Source: an uncultured Collinsella sp. | GTDB taxonomy: Bacteria; Actinomycetota; Coriobacteriia; Coriobacteriales; Coriobacteriaceae | Length of the DNA stretch: 64,000 nt | NCBI GenBank assembly: GCA_934654515.1 | Contig: CAKUGA010000001.1 | Span: 1-64,000, forward strand | Reading direction: 5' to 3' | Shown: positions 6,935 through 15,032 of the stretch, one piece after another | Position numbering within the stretch: the first letter of the stretch is position 1 | Layout of the letters: every line of letters begins with the position of its first letter | Notes under the pieces: generated by a model | Seen by the model: only the letters and a program-made list of their open reading frames with translations | Databases searched by the model: none | Told to the model about the DNA's origin: nothing | Translations under genes and position numbers: made by a program

Positions 6935-9010
6935 ATGGGTGCTCCCAAGACCGGTAACGTAAGGAACGTGGTGCTCGTAGGCCAAGGCGGGGTGGGCAAG
7001 ACCTCACTCGCCGAGGCCATGCTCCACCTTTCTGGCAAGACCGCCCGTCTGGGCGGCCACGACGGCACCAAGCCCACGCTTGACTATGACCCCGAAGAGG
7101 TCAAGCGCTCGTTCTCCATCTCGACGACCATTGCGCCGATCGACTGGAAGGGCGCCCGCATCAACGTGCTCGATGCCCCGTGCTACCCCGACTTTATCGG
7201 CGACGCCTTCGCGGCGATGAGCGTCTGCGAGACGGCTCTGTTTGTGGTCGACGCCGAGGCCGGCCCGCAACCGACGACCGTCAAGCTTTGGTATGCGGCC
7301 GAGGACCTGCGCCTGGCGCGCGCGGTGTTCGTGAACCGCCTGTCGCGTCCCGAGGCCAGTTTTGCGACCACCATGGAGCTGCTGCAGGAGCGCTTCGGCA
7401 CGCGTCTGGGCGCCGTGACCCTTCCCTGGGGCGAGGGCGAGGACTTTGACGGCATCATCGACCTGGTGCGCATGAAGGCGCGCCACTGCAACGGCGCCGA
7501 GGCTGTTGAGTCGGAGATTCCCGAGGAGTATCGTGCCCAGGCCGAGGAGGCCCACGACCATCTGTGCGAGCTGGTGGCCGAGGCCGACGACGAGCTGATG
7601 ATGAAGTATCTGGAAGGCGAGGAGACGCTGACGCAGGAGGAGCTCGAGGGCTTGTTGTCCAAGGCGATCGCCGAGCGCATCTTTGTGCCGGTCTTTGCGG
7701 GCGATTGCATTAAGGAGCAGGGCGTCAACTCGCTGATGGACGACATCGCCACGTACTTCCCGGCGCCGACCGACTACGGCGAGATGCCGCTCATCGACGG
7801 CGATTCGCTCAAGATCTCGAGCGATGATGACCGTCCGGTGGCGTTTGTGTTTAAGACGCTGGCCGACCCGCAGCAGGGTCGTATCAGCTTTATCAAGGTG
7901 CTGACGGGTACGCTTGAGCCGGGTCTTGAGCTCATCAACGCGCGCACGCGCAAGAGCGATCGTCTGGCTCACCTGTATGTGATGTGCGGCCGCGACATGA
8001 CCGAGGTCGGTCACGCCTATGCCGGCGATATTATCGTGGCGCCTAAGCTGGCCGCCGAGACGGGCGACACGCTCTCCATTACCGGTAAGGTCGAGGCAGC
8101 GGCGTTCAAGTTCCCCAACTCGCAGTACCGCATCGCCATCGAGGCCGAGAACCGCGGTGACGAGGAGAAGCTCTACACGTTTATCGAGAAGGCGTGTAAG
8201 GCCGATCCGACCATGAGCATCGACCGCGACGAGGAGACTGGCCAGACCATCATCTCTGCGGTGGGCGAGGCACAGGTTTCGGTGCTGCTCAACCGTCTGG
8301 AGGACCGCACCAAGGTTGCGGCCAAGAGTGTGCCGATCCGCATTCCGTATCGCGAGACCATTCGTCGCACGGCGAGTGCCCAGGGCCGCCACAAGAAGCA
8401 GACCGGCGGCGCCGGGCAGTACGGCGACTGCTGGCTGCGCGTGGAGCCGCTCATTGGGCCCGACGGTACGAGTGACGGCTACGAGTTTGTGGACGAGGTC
8501 GTGGGCGGCCGCATTCCGCGTTCGCTCATCCCTGCTGTGGACAAGGGCGTGCAGGAGACCATGAGGGACGGCATTATCGCCGGTTATCCGCTCACGGGCA
8601 TTCGCGTCGCGGTGTACGACGGCTCGTATCACAGCGTCGACTCCAACGAGATGGCGTTCCGCGCGGCGGCTCGTATCGGTCTGCGCAAGGCGTGCGCCGA
8701 TGCCGATCCGGTGGTGCTGGAGCCCATCGAGGAGATCACCGTGACCATTCCCGAAAGCTACGCCGGCGCCGTGATGGGCGACATCTCGGCCTCGCGCGGT
8801 CGCGTGACGGGCATGGAGACCGATGAACGCGGCGACACGGTGGTCATCGCCCAGGCTCCGCTCGCCGAGCTGACGGATTACTCGACGCGTCTGCGCTCCA
8901 TCACGCGCGGCACGGGCGACTTTACCATGAAGCCGGCCGGCTATGAGCAAGTGCCTTATGACGTGCAGGCCAAATTGGTCGAGCGCTATGAGGAGGGCCG
9001 CGCTAAGTAG
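6935..9010 (+). CDS. Elongation factor G-like GTPase with non-canonical G motifs
   Basis: The 691-residue protein has the full EF-G length and order: G domain, domain II (around LADPQQGRISFIKVLTGTLEPG), then domains III-V (GEAQVSVLLNRLEDR, HKKQTGGAGQYGD, MGDISASRGRV). P-loop GQGGVGKTS (~15-23) is intact. Switch II reads DAPCYPDF where EF-G has DTPGH, so glycine and the catalytic histidine are both replaced. The guanine-specificity motif reads NRLS instead of NKxD. These features fit the second EF-G paralogue (FusA2-like) of Actinobacteria rather than the main translocase. It starts at ATG 6935 after AAGGAGG and is monocistronic. Confidence 0.8.
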   Translation: MGAPKTGNVRNVVLVGQGGVGKTSLAEAMLHLSGKTARLGGHDGTKPTLDYDPEEVKRSFSISTTIAPIDWKGARINVLDAPCYPDFIGDAFAAMSVCETALFVVDAEAGPQPTTVKLWYAAEDLRLARAVFVNRLSRPEASFATTMELLQERFGTRLGAVTLPWGEGEDFDGIIDLVRMKARHCNGAEAVESEIPEEYRAQAEEAHDHLCELVAEADDELMMKYLEGEETLTQEELEGLLSKAIAERIFVPVFAGDCIKEQGVNSLMDDIATYFPAPTDYGEMPLIDGDSLKISSDDDRPVAFVFKTLADPQQGRISFIKVLTGTLEPGLELINARTRKSDRLAHLYVMCGRDMTEVGHAYAGDIIVAPKLAAETGDTLSITGKVEAAAFKFPNSQYRIAIEAENRGDEEKLYTFIEKACKADPTMSIDRDEETGQTIISAVGEAQVSVLLNRLEDRTKVAAKSVPIRIPYRETIRRTASAQGRHKKQTGGAGQYGDCWLRVEPLIGPDGTSDGYEFVDEVVGGRIPRSLIPAVDKGVQETMRDGIIAGYPLTGIRVAVYDGSYHSVDSNEMAFRAAARIGLRKACADADPVVLEPIEEITVTIPESYAGAVMGDISASRGRVTGMETDERGDTVVIAQAPLAELTDYSTRLRSITRGTGDFTMKPAGYEQVPYDVQAKLVERYEEGRAK

Positions 9011-9045
9011 CGTGTGATTTTGTCTGAACCATAAGTGCTGACGAT

Positions 9046-9080
9046 AAGGCCGCCCTGGGTAACCGGGGCGGCCTTATTTG
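9046..9080 (+). terminator. Rho-independent terminator after the EF-G-like gene
   Basis: A 10-bp stem AAGGCCGCCC / GGGCGGCCTT (9046-9055, 9066-9075) is followed by ATTT. Confidence 0.75.
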
Positions 9081-9145
9081 GTCCCTTGGGGACGGAGGAA
9101 AACGGATTATTTTTGGCTTTGGATGATGTGGCAGCGTGGTCGACC

Positions 9146-10117
9146 CTAATCCCCCGAAGCCTGATTGCGGCCGGTGGCATAGTCAATCTGCACGTGCGGC
9201 TGAAGGTTGTAGCAGTACACATGGAAGCAGAGCGTCTTGCCGTGATCCTCGACCGATTGCGCCTCTAGGCGCACGCCGCGGCAGACGAGCTCTTCTTCGT
9301 TGTACATGGGCGTGACGCGGTAGAGCACGTGGTTGCCTGTGTCGCGGATATAGTTGAGAATCCGTTCCTCAAAAGGCAGCATGCCGGTCTCGTTGAGGTA
9401 GCGTGTGCCGGTGAGCAAGTTTTTGCGGTTGGCGTTTTCGCCGCAGAGCGACCAGGCGATGAGGTGGCAGCGGTTGTAGAGGCTCTGGCCGGGGATGAAG
9501 TCATATCGCTGCTGATGCCAGCCGGCAGGATGAATGCGCGAGATGTCGCCGCGCTTACCTTGGCCGAGCGATTCGGGGCCTACGCAGGCGAGCGCCTTGC
9601 GGGTGCGACCCAGGCTATCGAGCTTGGAGAATTTTTTAAAGCAGCCTTCCTCCGTGGCGCGCTCATATTCGTCGAGCGTGAACGACGGCGTACCCAGTGG
9701 GTGCGTGCTATCGGCGCGAAGGGCGACGTAGGGGTTGCCGGCGTAATCGGGAATGCTGCTGAGGTATACGCCCCGGGCGCGGTTGAGGTCAGGGTTTTCG
9801 ACCTCGTCGATGGGGGTGGCGGGGCTGTCCGCGGCGGCGTCGGTCGTGATGGCCTCGGAGCCATCGCCGGTGTCCTCGCCGCCATCGGAGTCCGCGGAGC
9901 TTGCCGTTCCCGATTCGAGTCGGGCGACCAGATCGGCCTCGTCTTCGGTGCGGCTAGGGCTTTCATTTTGCTTCTCGGCTAGAGCCGCCGCCTGTTCATC
10001 GCTTTGCGGTGACAGCAGCTTGGGCGCGCCGTCGAGCGATCCCGTAAACAGCGCAAGCCCCAGCACCACGGCGGTGCCGATGGAAAGTACTTGCTTGTAG
10101 GCGGACTTGCGCGACAT
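9146..10117 (-). CDS. Exported DNA/RNA non-specific endonuclease (DNA-entry nuclease-like)
   Basis: The 323-residue protein has an N-terminal hydrophobic signal or anchor (VLSIGTAVVLGLALFTGSL), an acidic Ala/Glu/Asp/Thr-rich linker to ~residue 110, and a C-terminal nuclease domain. The core YNRCHLIAWSLCGENANRKN-LLTGTRYLN matches the beta-beta-alpha-metal nuclease family (EndA/NucA-like), with the catalytic His in NRCHL and the metal-binding Asn in GENAN. It should act outside the membrane, in nucleic-acid degradation or DNA uptake. No competence gene is adjacent. Transcribed alone from the minus strand. Confidence 0.82.
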   Translation of the reverse strand: MSRKSAYKQVLSIGTAVVLGLALFTGSLDGAPKLLSPQSDEQAAALAEKQNESPSRTEDEADLVARLESGTASSADSDGGEDTGDGSEAITTDAAADSPATPIDEVENPDLNRARGVYLSSIPDYAGNPYVALRADSTHPLGTPSFTLDEYERATEEGCFKKFSKLDSLGRTRKALACVGPESLGQGKRGDISRIHPAGWHQQRYDFIPGQSLYNRCHLIAWSLCGENANRKNLLTGTRYLNETGMLPFEERILNYIRDTGNHVLYRVTPMYNEEELVCRGVRLEAQSVEDHGKTLCFHVYCYNLQPHVQIDYATGRNQASGD

Positions 10118-10345
10118 GGAGGCTCCTGGATGGACGGTTGGGAATCTACCAGTCTAGCAGGAGACGCCGCAGGCAGTTTTGCCGAACAGATTCTTAAAGA
10201 TTGGGGAGGCGCGCTATCGGTCCATTTGTCCCAGAAGGGACTGCGATGGTTGGGATGTGCGGGGCTATTCGACGTTTCCCAAGATAAAACCTACCAAAAT
10301 AAACCAGTCCCTTTTTGGCAGGTCAGTTAACGCAGTTCAGGTTGA
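10118..10345. other. Non-coding interval with one dispersed palindrome
   Basis: No gene supported. The nuclease promoter should lie at the left edge. The only structure I can define is the palindrome at 10284-10323. Confidence 0.4.
10284..10323. repeat. GGGAC-word palindrome, copy of the 20767 element
   Basis: Arms ACCTACCAAAA (10289-10299) and TTTTGGCAGGT (10313-10323) pair with one mismatch. Read on the minus strand the 40-bp segment is nearly identical to 20771-20812, including GGGAC and GGTTTATTTTGG. Confidence 0.75.
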
Positions 10346-10359
10346 GCACGCGCGAGCAA

Positions 10360-10459
10360 GCAGGTTCCGGGTGCGGCAAGGTGACGTGAAACAAGCGGGC
10401 GCTGACCTTTTGGTCGCGCCCGTGCAGTTGAACGTCAGATTGCCGTGCCCGGAACCTGC
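10360..10459. repeat. Large double-hairpin element, family A copy 1
   Basis: Outer arms 10360-10379 and 10440-10459 (20 nt, two G:U-type differences) enclose a core with inner stem GGGCGC/GCGCCC. On the minus strand the core matches 23162-23227 at nearly every position, whereas the outer arms are different sequences in the two copies. Confidence 0.8.
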
Positions 10460-10472
10460 GCAGCGCCGAACG

Positions 10473-10499
10473 GTTACGCCGTTTGTAAAACGGCGTAAC
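10473..10499 (-). terminator. Hairpin immediately after larE
   Basis: A perfect 12-bp inverted repeat (10473-10484, 10488-10499) with a 3-nt loop abuts the larE stop codon. There is no long T-run, so it may act as a 3' stabiliser rather than a full terminator. Confidence 0.5.
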
Positions 10500-11378
10500 T
10501 TAAAGATTCATCGCGCCGTGGATGTAGGGGGTGACCTCGGGGGAGATGTCGTTGCAGCCTAGGTCGCGTAGGGCCGACTCGATGGCGGCGGGCAGCGTGG
10601 TTTTGCCTTCGGCATCGACCAAGGTTCCGCCGAGGGCGGCGATCTTGGCGACGTCGGACGGGGCGGCCTCGATATGCATACAGCCGCCGACCAGGCGCGC
10701 GCGGACCTGCGAAAGGTCAAGGTCGTGCAGGTAATCCTCGCAGGCGCGAATCAGGTCGACCTTCTCGCGCGTAAGCTTCTCGCCCGTGGGGATGCGCGTG
10801 GCAAGGCAGGCGCCGGCGGGCAGATTCCAGACGGGATAGCCCCATGCGCGCAGCAGCTCGCGCTCCTCTTCCTTGGTAAAGCCGACCTCCATAAGAGGCG
10901 AGCGCACGCCGAGCTCCTCGGCAGCGCGCATGCCGGGGCGGTAGTCGCCGCGGTCGCTCGCGTTGCTGCCGTCGATGACGGTGGGGAAACCCAGTGACTT
11001 GGCGTGGTTGACGATGGCGGTGAAGCCGGCGCGCTTGCAGTGATAGCAGCGGTCGGCGTCATTGCAGGCAACCTGGGGAAGCTGGAGCTGGTCAACCAAA
11101 AGATTAAGCACCGGAAGCTTAAAATGCGGGCCCTCATCGGCTTGTCCGTCAACAGATCGCTCAAACGAAGCCTGCTCGGGCGTGCCGATGAGCGGCGTGG
11201 TGAGATGGACGAGAAGGGTGTTGGCGGGCATGATGCGGGAGCAAACGGCGGCCAAAAAGCTGCTGTCGACGCCGCCGGAAAAGCCGATGGCGACGCGTCC
11301 ATATGCCAAAAGCAGCTGCTCGAGCGCTGCGAGTTTGTTCTGAAGCTCCTCTGCGGGTGCGGTGGTGTCTGAAAGCAT
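10500..11378 (-). CDS. larE: ATP-dependent sacrificial sulfur transferase LarE
   Basis: The 292-residue protein of the adenine nucleotide alpha-hydrolase superfamily has the PP-loop SGGVDSS (~39-45) and the LarE-type segment CYHCKR (cysteines near 117-120). LarE donates sulfur from its own cysteine to the pyridinium-dicarboxylate precursor of the nickel-pincer cofactor used by lactate racemase and related enzymes. No larA, larB or larC lies in the window, so the target enzyme is unknown. ATG at 11378 has AAGGAACG upstream. It is divergent from the HAD phosphatase, with which it shares a 165-bp regulatory gap. Confidence 0.85.
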   Translation of the reverse strand: MLSDTTAPAEELQNKLAALEQLLLAYGRVAIGFSGGVDSSFLAAVCSRIMPANTLLVHLTTPLIGTPEQASFERSVDGQADEGPHFKLPVLNLLVDQLQLPQVACNDADRCYHCKRAGFTAIVNHAKSLGFPTVIDGSNASDRGDYRPGMRAAEELGVRSPLMEVGFTKEEERELLRAWGYPVWNLPAGACLATRIPTGEKLTREKVDLIRACEDYLHDLDLSQVRARLVGGCMHIEAAPSDVAKIAALGGTLVDAEGKTTLPAAIESALRDLGCNDISPEVTPYIHGAMNL

Positions 11379-11471
11379 GAAACGTTCCTTACAGTTGAAA
11401 GCTCGGACGAAACTATAATCCTACCGAGCCGCTCGCCATAAGACTTCTATCTATGTAACGAAAGTGCAATA

Positions 11472-11490
11472 TGTATATACGTTATATACA
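11472..11490. promoter_or_regulatory. Perfect dyad TGTATATA-N3-TATATACA
   Basis: A 19-bp palindrome with 8-bp arms lies in the larE/HAD divergent region, 54 bp before the HAD start codon. It has the look of a repressor operator (GntR-type sites are similar), but the binding protein is unknown. Confidence 0.5.
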
Positions 11491-11543
11491 AGTTCGTAAA
11501 GTGCGGTAGAGTAGCGGCAATGCAAGCCAATGGGGGGACCGAA

Positions 11544-12194
11544 ATGATCAAGGCTGTCATTTTTGATATGGATGGAACGCTGGTCGACACCGAGCGACTG
11601 GGTATTAAGGCGTGGAAGGCGGGCGCTGCCGAGCTGGGGCTCGCGATTGATGACGCGCTGATTCATCAGTTTATCGGCCGTACGCTGGTAGATGTCATGG
11701 GCATTCTCGAGGAGCGCTACGGTGGCCACGAGACCGCCGAGGCGATTTATGTCCGCCACAAGGAGATTCGCGACGAGATGGTCAAGACCGAGCTGGAGCT
11801 TAAGGCCGGCGCTGCCGAGTGCCTGGACGAGCTTTTGGCTGCGGGCTATCACGTGGGCCTTGCGACGTCTTCGCGTCACGTTACCGCCGAGCGCAACCTT
11901 AAGGCGTTCGGTCTCTTTGACAAGTTTGAGACCGTGACTTGCGGCGAGGACGTCGTGCACGGCAAGCCCGATCCCGAGATGTATCTGCTTGCCTGCAAGC
12001 GCGCGGGCTTTGCCCCCGAGGAGTGCGCCGTGGTCGAGGATTCGCGCAACGGCTGCGTCTCGGGTATCACGGCCGGCTGCCATGTCTTTGCCGTGCCCGA
12101 TATCGTCCCGCTGCCGCAGGACGTGGTGGACGGTTGCAACGCCGTGCTCGACACGCTGTTCGATCTGACGGCGGCGGTCAAGGCCGTGCGCTAG
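11544..12194 (+). CDS. HAD-superfamily phosphatase (beta-phosphoglucomutase-like)
   Basis: The 216-residue protein has HAD motif I FDMDGTLVDT near the N-terminus, a helical cap (~17-85), motif II TSSR, motif III lysine in GKPDPEMY and motif IV VEDSRNG. This is subfamily IA with a type-1 cap, which acts on small phosphorylated metabolites or as a phosphomutase. ATG 11544 is chosen because GGGGGG lies just upstream; an in-frame ATG at 11520 also exists. It precedes the rhamnose locus but is separated by a terminator, so it is probably a separate unit. Confidence 0.82.
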   Translation: MIKAVIFDMDGTLVDTERLGIKAWKAGAAELGLAIDDALIHQFIGRTLVDVMGILEERYGGHETAEAIYVRHKEIRDEMVKTELELKAGAAECLDELLAAGYHVGLATSSRHVTAERNLKAFGLFDKFETVTCGEDVVHGKPDPEMYLLACKRAGFAPEECAVVEDSRNGCVSGITAGCHVFAVPDIVPLPQDVVDGCNAVLDTLFDLTAAVKAVR

Positions 12195-12227
12195 CGCTGG
12201 CACGCCAGCTACATCAATTACGTTTTA

Positions 12228-12270
12228 AAGAGGCGACCGTTCGCATTGTGCGGGCGGCCGCCTCTTCGTT
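12228..12270 (+). terminator. Terminator after the HAD gene
   Basis: Outer arms AAGAGGCG (12229-12236) and CGCCTCTT (12260-12267) pair, with an inner CGCA/TGCG hairpin. It is followed by CGTTTCT, a weak T-tract. Confidence 0.6.
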
Positions 12271-12347
12271 TCTACAAGGCTTTCTGGCCCGAAAACTACC
12301 GTTCACCGACTTGAAACAACCGCTCGCCGGACTAGCGTTGACTCATA

Positions 12348-12376
12348 TTGAAATTGAAACGGTTCAAATAATAATG
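12348..12376 (+). promoter_or_regulatory. Candidate promoter of the rhamnose operon
   Basis: TTGAAA (12348-12353) and ATAATG (12371-12376) are separated by 17 bp. Operator 1 fills the spacer, as expected for LacI-type repression. Confidence 0.5.
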
Positions 12377-12400
12377 AAAACTGTAAATGAACCGCTTCAA
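12354..12400. promoter_or_regulatory. Two LacI-type operators in front of rhaB
   Basis: TTGAAACGGTTCAA (12354-12367) and ATGAACCGCTTCAA (12387-12400) both fit TTGAAnCGnTTCAA with the central CG typical of LacI-family sites. They lie 33 bp apart, on one DNA face. A third site, TTGATGCGTTTCAA, lies at 20716 before the LacI gene. Confidence 0.6.
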
Positions 12401-12414
12401 AAAGGGGAGAGCAC

Positions 12415-13899
12415 ATGGAGAGTCGCATCGAGTCCAAGCATTACGCAGCGGTCGATATCGGTGCTTCGAGCGGTCGCGTTCTTGCCGGCTGGGTCGAGGA
12501 CGGCAAGATGTCCTACCAGGAGGTCTATCGCTTTGATAACGAGCAAAAGCGCGTAAACGGACACGACTGCTGGGACGTTGAGGCTCTGTTCGACCACGTC
12601 GTCGCAGGCCTGCGCGCCGCCAAGGAACAGATCGGCGTCGCTCCGGCCACCATCGGCATCGATACCTGGGGTGTCGACTTTGTCCTGCTCGACGAGCATA
12701 GCGAGATCGTCGGCGACACGGTCGCCTACCGCGATGCCCGCACCGACGGCATCTACGAGCTTGCCGACCAGATCATGGATCCGGCCGAGGTCTATGCCCG
12801 CACCGGCATTCAGCGTCAGCCGTTCAATACGCTCTACCAGCTGCTCGCCCTTAAGAACGAGCATCCCGAGCAGCTCGAGGCAGCCCGCACCTTCCTGATG
12901 ATCCCGGACTACCTCAACTGGCGTCTGACTGGCATCAAGGCCAACGAGTACACCAACGCGAGCACCACCGGTATGCTCGATGCCGAAAAGTGCACATGGG
13001 ACAGCGACATCCTCTCGCGCTTTGGTATTCCCCTGGGCATCTTCCTGGAGCCGACTATGCCCGGCGCCGTGCTCGGCGAGATCACGGCCGATATCTCCGA
13101 GAAGATCGGTTACTCTGCGACCGTCGTGCTGCCCGCAACGCACGATACCGGCTCTGCCTTTTTGGCAGTGCCCGCCAAGGACGACAATGCCGTCTATATC
13201 TCGAGCGGCACGTGGAGCCTGCTGGGCGTTGAGAACCAGCACGCCATCACCAACGAGCTCGCCCGCAAGCAGAACTTCACCAACGAGGGCGGCTACCTCA
13301 AGCGCTACCGCTTCCTCAAGAACATCATGGGCCTGTGGATGAACCAGTCTGTCCGTCGCGAGGTCAACGGCGTCGACTATGTCGAGGGCAAGACCTCGCA
13401 CAAGGCGCTCATGGACCACAAGGTTGGGTTTGATGAGCTCCGTACGCTCTGCCGCGAGGCCGAGCCCTTCGAGGCCTACGTTGATGTGGACGATGATCGC
13501 TTCCTCGCTCCCGATTCGATGATTCAGGAGATCAAGCAGGCTTGCGCTGAGGGCGGCGAGCCCATCCCGCACACCGTGGGCGAGATTATGCGCACCAACT
13601 ACTGCAGCCTGTCCCGTTCGTATGCCAAGGCTATTGAGGCCCTGCGCGAGCTTTCGGGCCACGACTACACGAGCATCAACATCGTGGGCGGCGGCTGCCA
13701 GGACTACTACCTCAACCAGATGACGGCCGACACCTGCGGGCTTCCCGTGTTCGCCGGCCCCATCGAGGGAACCTGCATCGGTAATTTCATCGTGCAGATG
13801 ATCGCCGGTGGTGACTTTTCCGACCTGGCGGATGCCCGTGCCTGTGTGGCCCGTTCCTTCGATGTCAAGCGCATCGACCCCAGCAGCGCCCAGGCCTAA
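12415..13899 (+). CDS. rhaB: Rhamnulokinase (FGGY family)
   Basis: The 494-residue FGGY carbohydrate kinase begins with DIGASSGR, the variant phosphate-binding motif typical of RhaB. It continues with GIDTWGVDFVLLD, the catalytic region RDARTDG, SSGTWSLLGVE and the C-terminal nucleotide-binding NIVGGGCQDYYLNQMTAD. It phosphorylates L-rhamnulose to L-rhamnulose-1-phosphate. It starts at ATG 12415 after AAGGGGAG and heads a same-strand series with rhaD, a sugar porter and an isomerase. Two LacI-type operators lie directly upstream. Confidence 0.9.
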   Translation: MESRIESKHYAAVDIGASSGRVLAGWVEDGKMSYQEVYRFDNEQKRVNGHDCWDVEALFDHVVAGLRAAKEQIGVAPATIGIDTWGVDFVLLDEHSEIVGDTVAYRDARTDGIYELADQIMDPAEVYARTGIQRQPFNTLYQLLALKNEHPEQLEAARTFLMIPDYLNWRLTGIKANEYTNASTTGMLDAEKCTWDSDILSRFGIPLGIFLEPTMPGAVLGEITADISEKIGYSATVVLPATHDTGSAFLAVPAKDDNAVYISSGTWSLLGVENQHAITNELARKQNFTNEGGYLKRYRFLKNIMGLWMNQSVRREVNGVDYVEGKTSHKALMDHKVGFDELRTLCREAEPFEAYVDVDDDRFLAPDSMIQEIKQACAEGGEPIPHTVGEIMRTNYCSLSRSYAKAIEALRELSGHDYTSINIVGGGCQDYYLNQMTADTCGLPVFAGPIEGTCIGNFIVQMIAGGDFSDLADARACVARSFDVKRIDPSSAQA

Positions 13900-14001
13900 A
13901 CGAGGAAAGAGCTACGACTCGAACCTCGCCCTTCACCTACCCCCAGCCCCGCGAACGACAAATGACTCCTGTCGGGCGCGAGCGGCTCTCTCCGATGACA
14001 C

Positions 14002-14040
14002 ACGGCGCGGAGGACCCTACACCACCACGCTCCGCGCCGT
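14002..14040 (+). other. Intercistronic hairpin between rhaB and rhaD
   Basis: A perfect 11-bp inverted repeat (14002-14012, 14030-14040) with a 17-nt loop and no T-run lies in the 201-bp rhaB-rhaD gap. It may modulate mRNA stability. The rest of the gap shows nothing I can name. Confidence 0.5.
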
Positions 14041-14100
14041 CGTCAATCGGCTTACCACGTTTTTCAATTGGGCCTGCGGGCCCCGGAGAGGAGATAAACA

Positions 14101-14931
14101 ATGGCAATGGAAGATCTGGCGTTCATCAAGGGCTTTTGCCGCTTGTGCGATGACGGCTTTAAGCAGGGCTGGCACGAGCGCAACGGCGGCAACCTTACCT
14201 ACCGCATGACCGACGAGGAGGTCGCCGAGGCCAAACCGTTTTTTGAGGAACCCCGTGAGTGGGTCAAGATGGGCGTGCGCGGCGAGAACCTCGCCGGCCA
14301 GTACTTCGTGAGCACCGGCTCGGGTAAGTTCATGCGCAACGTCCTGGAGGATCCGCGCGCCAACATCGGCATCGTTGAAATCAACGAGACCGGCGACGCC
14401 TTCCGTATTGTGTGGGGTCTTGCCAACGGCGCCCGTCCGACCAGTGAGTTCGAGAGCCACTACATGAACCACTGCGTCGCCGCCGCCCGCACAAATGGTG
14501 CCGACCGCGTGATTTATCACGCCCACACCCCCGGCATCATCGAGATGTCCTTCGTGGTGCCGCTGGAGGACCGTGCCTTCACCCGCATCCTGTGGCAGAT
14601 GATGACCGAGTGCGTCGTCGTCTTCCCGACCGGCGTGGGCGTTGTGCCCTGGATGGTCCCGGGTGGCCCGGCCATCGCCGAGGCGAGCTCCGAGCTCATG
14701 AAGACCTACGACACCATCGTCTGGGCTCACCACGGCCTGTTCGCCGCCGGCCCCGACTTCGATACGACCTTTGGCCTGGCGCACACCGTCGAGAAGGCCG
14801 CCGAGATCTACCTGGCCGCACGTGCTGCCAACGGTGGTTCGGACGACTTCCTCAACAAGATTAGCGACAAGGGCCTCAAGGACACTTGCCACGACTTCAA
14901 TATCAAGATCAACGACGCATTTGTTGACTAG
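14101..14931 (+). CDS. rhaD: Rhamnulose-1-phosphate aldolase
   Basis: The 276-residue class II (zinc) aldolase of the AraD/FucA family has metal ligands in YHAHTPG (around residues 139-142) and WAHHGLFAAG (around 210). The general base region NGGNLTYR and phosphate-binding STGSGKFMRN are also visible. FPTGVGVVPWMVPGG is characteristic of RhaD. It splits L-rhamnulose-1-phosphate into dihydroxyacetone phosphate and L-lactaldehyde. Strong GAGAGGAG precedes the ATG. It lies downstream of the kinase that makes its substrate. Confidence 0.9.
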   Translation: MAMEDLAFIKGFCRLCDDGFKQGWHERNGGNLTYRMTDEEVAEAKPFFEEPREWVKMGVRGENLAGQYFVSTGSGKFMRNVLEDPRANIGIVEINETGDAFRIVWGLANGARPTSEFESHYMNHCVAAARTNGADRVIYHAHTPGIIEMSFVVPLEDRAFTRILWQMMTECVVVFPTGVGVVPWMVPGGPAIAEASSELMKTYDTIVWAHHGLFAAGPDFDTTFGLAHTVEKAAEIYLAARAANGGSDDFLNKISDKGLKDTCHDFNIKINDAFVD

Positions 14932-15032
14932 TAAGTAAGAAAACGGCGGTTCCGGTTGCTGGGGAGCTCGTGGAAACCGCCGTCAAATCGCTGCTGTTTG
15001 GGCAGCTTGGAAACATTGTAAGGGGAAATAGA

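Noticed and set aside
7004-8950. 648-codon minus-strand frame opposite the EF-G-like gene
   Set aside because: It is antisense shadow of a well-supported gene, with low-complexity His/Arg/Leu composition.
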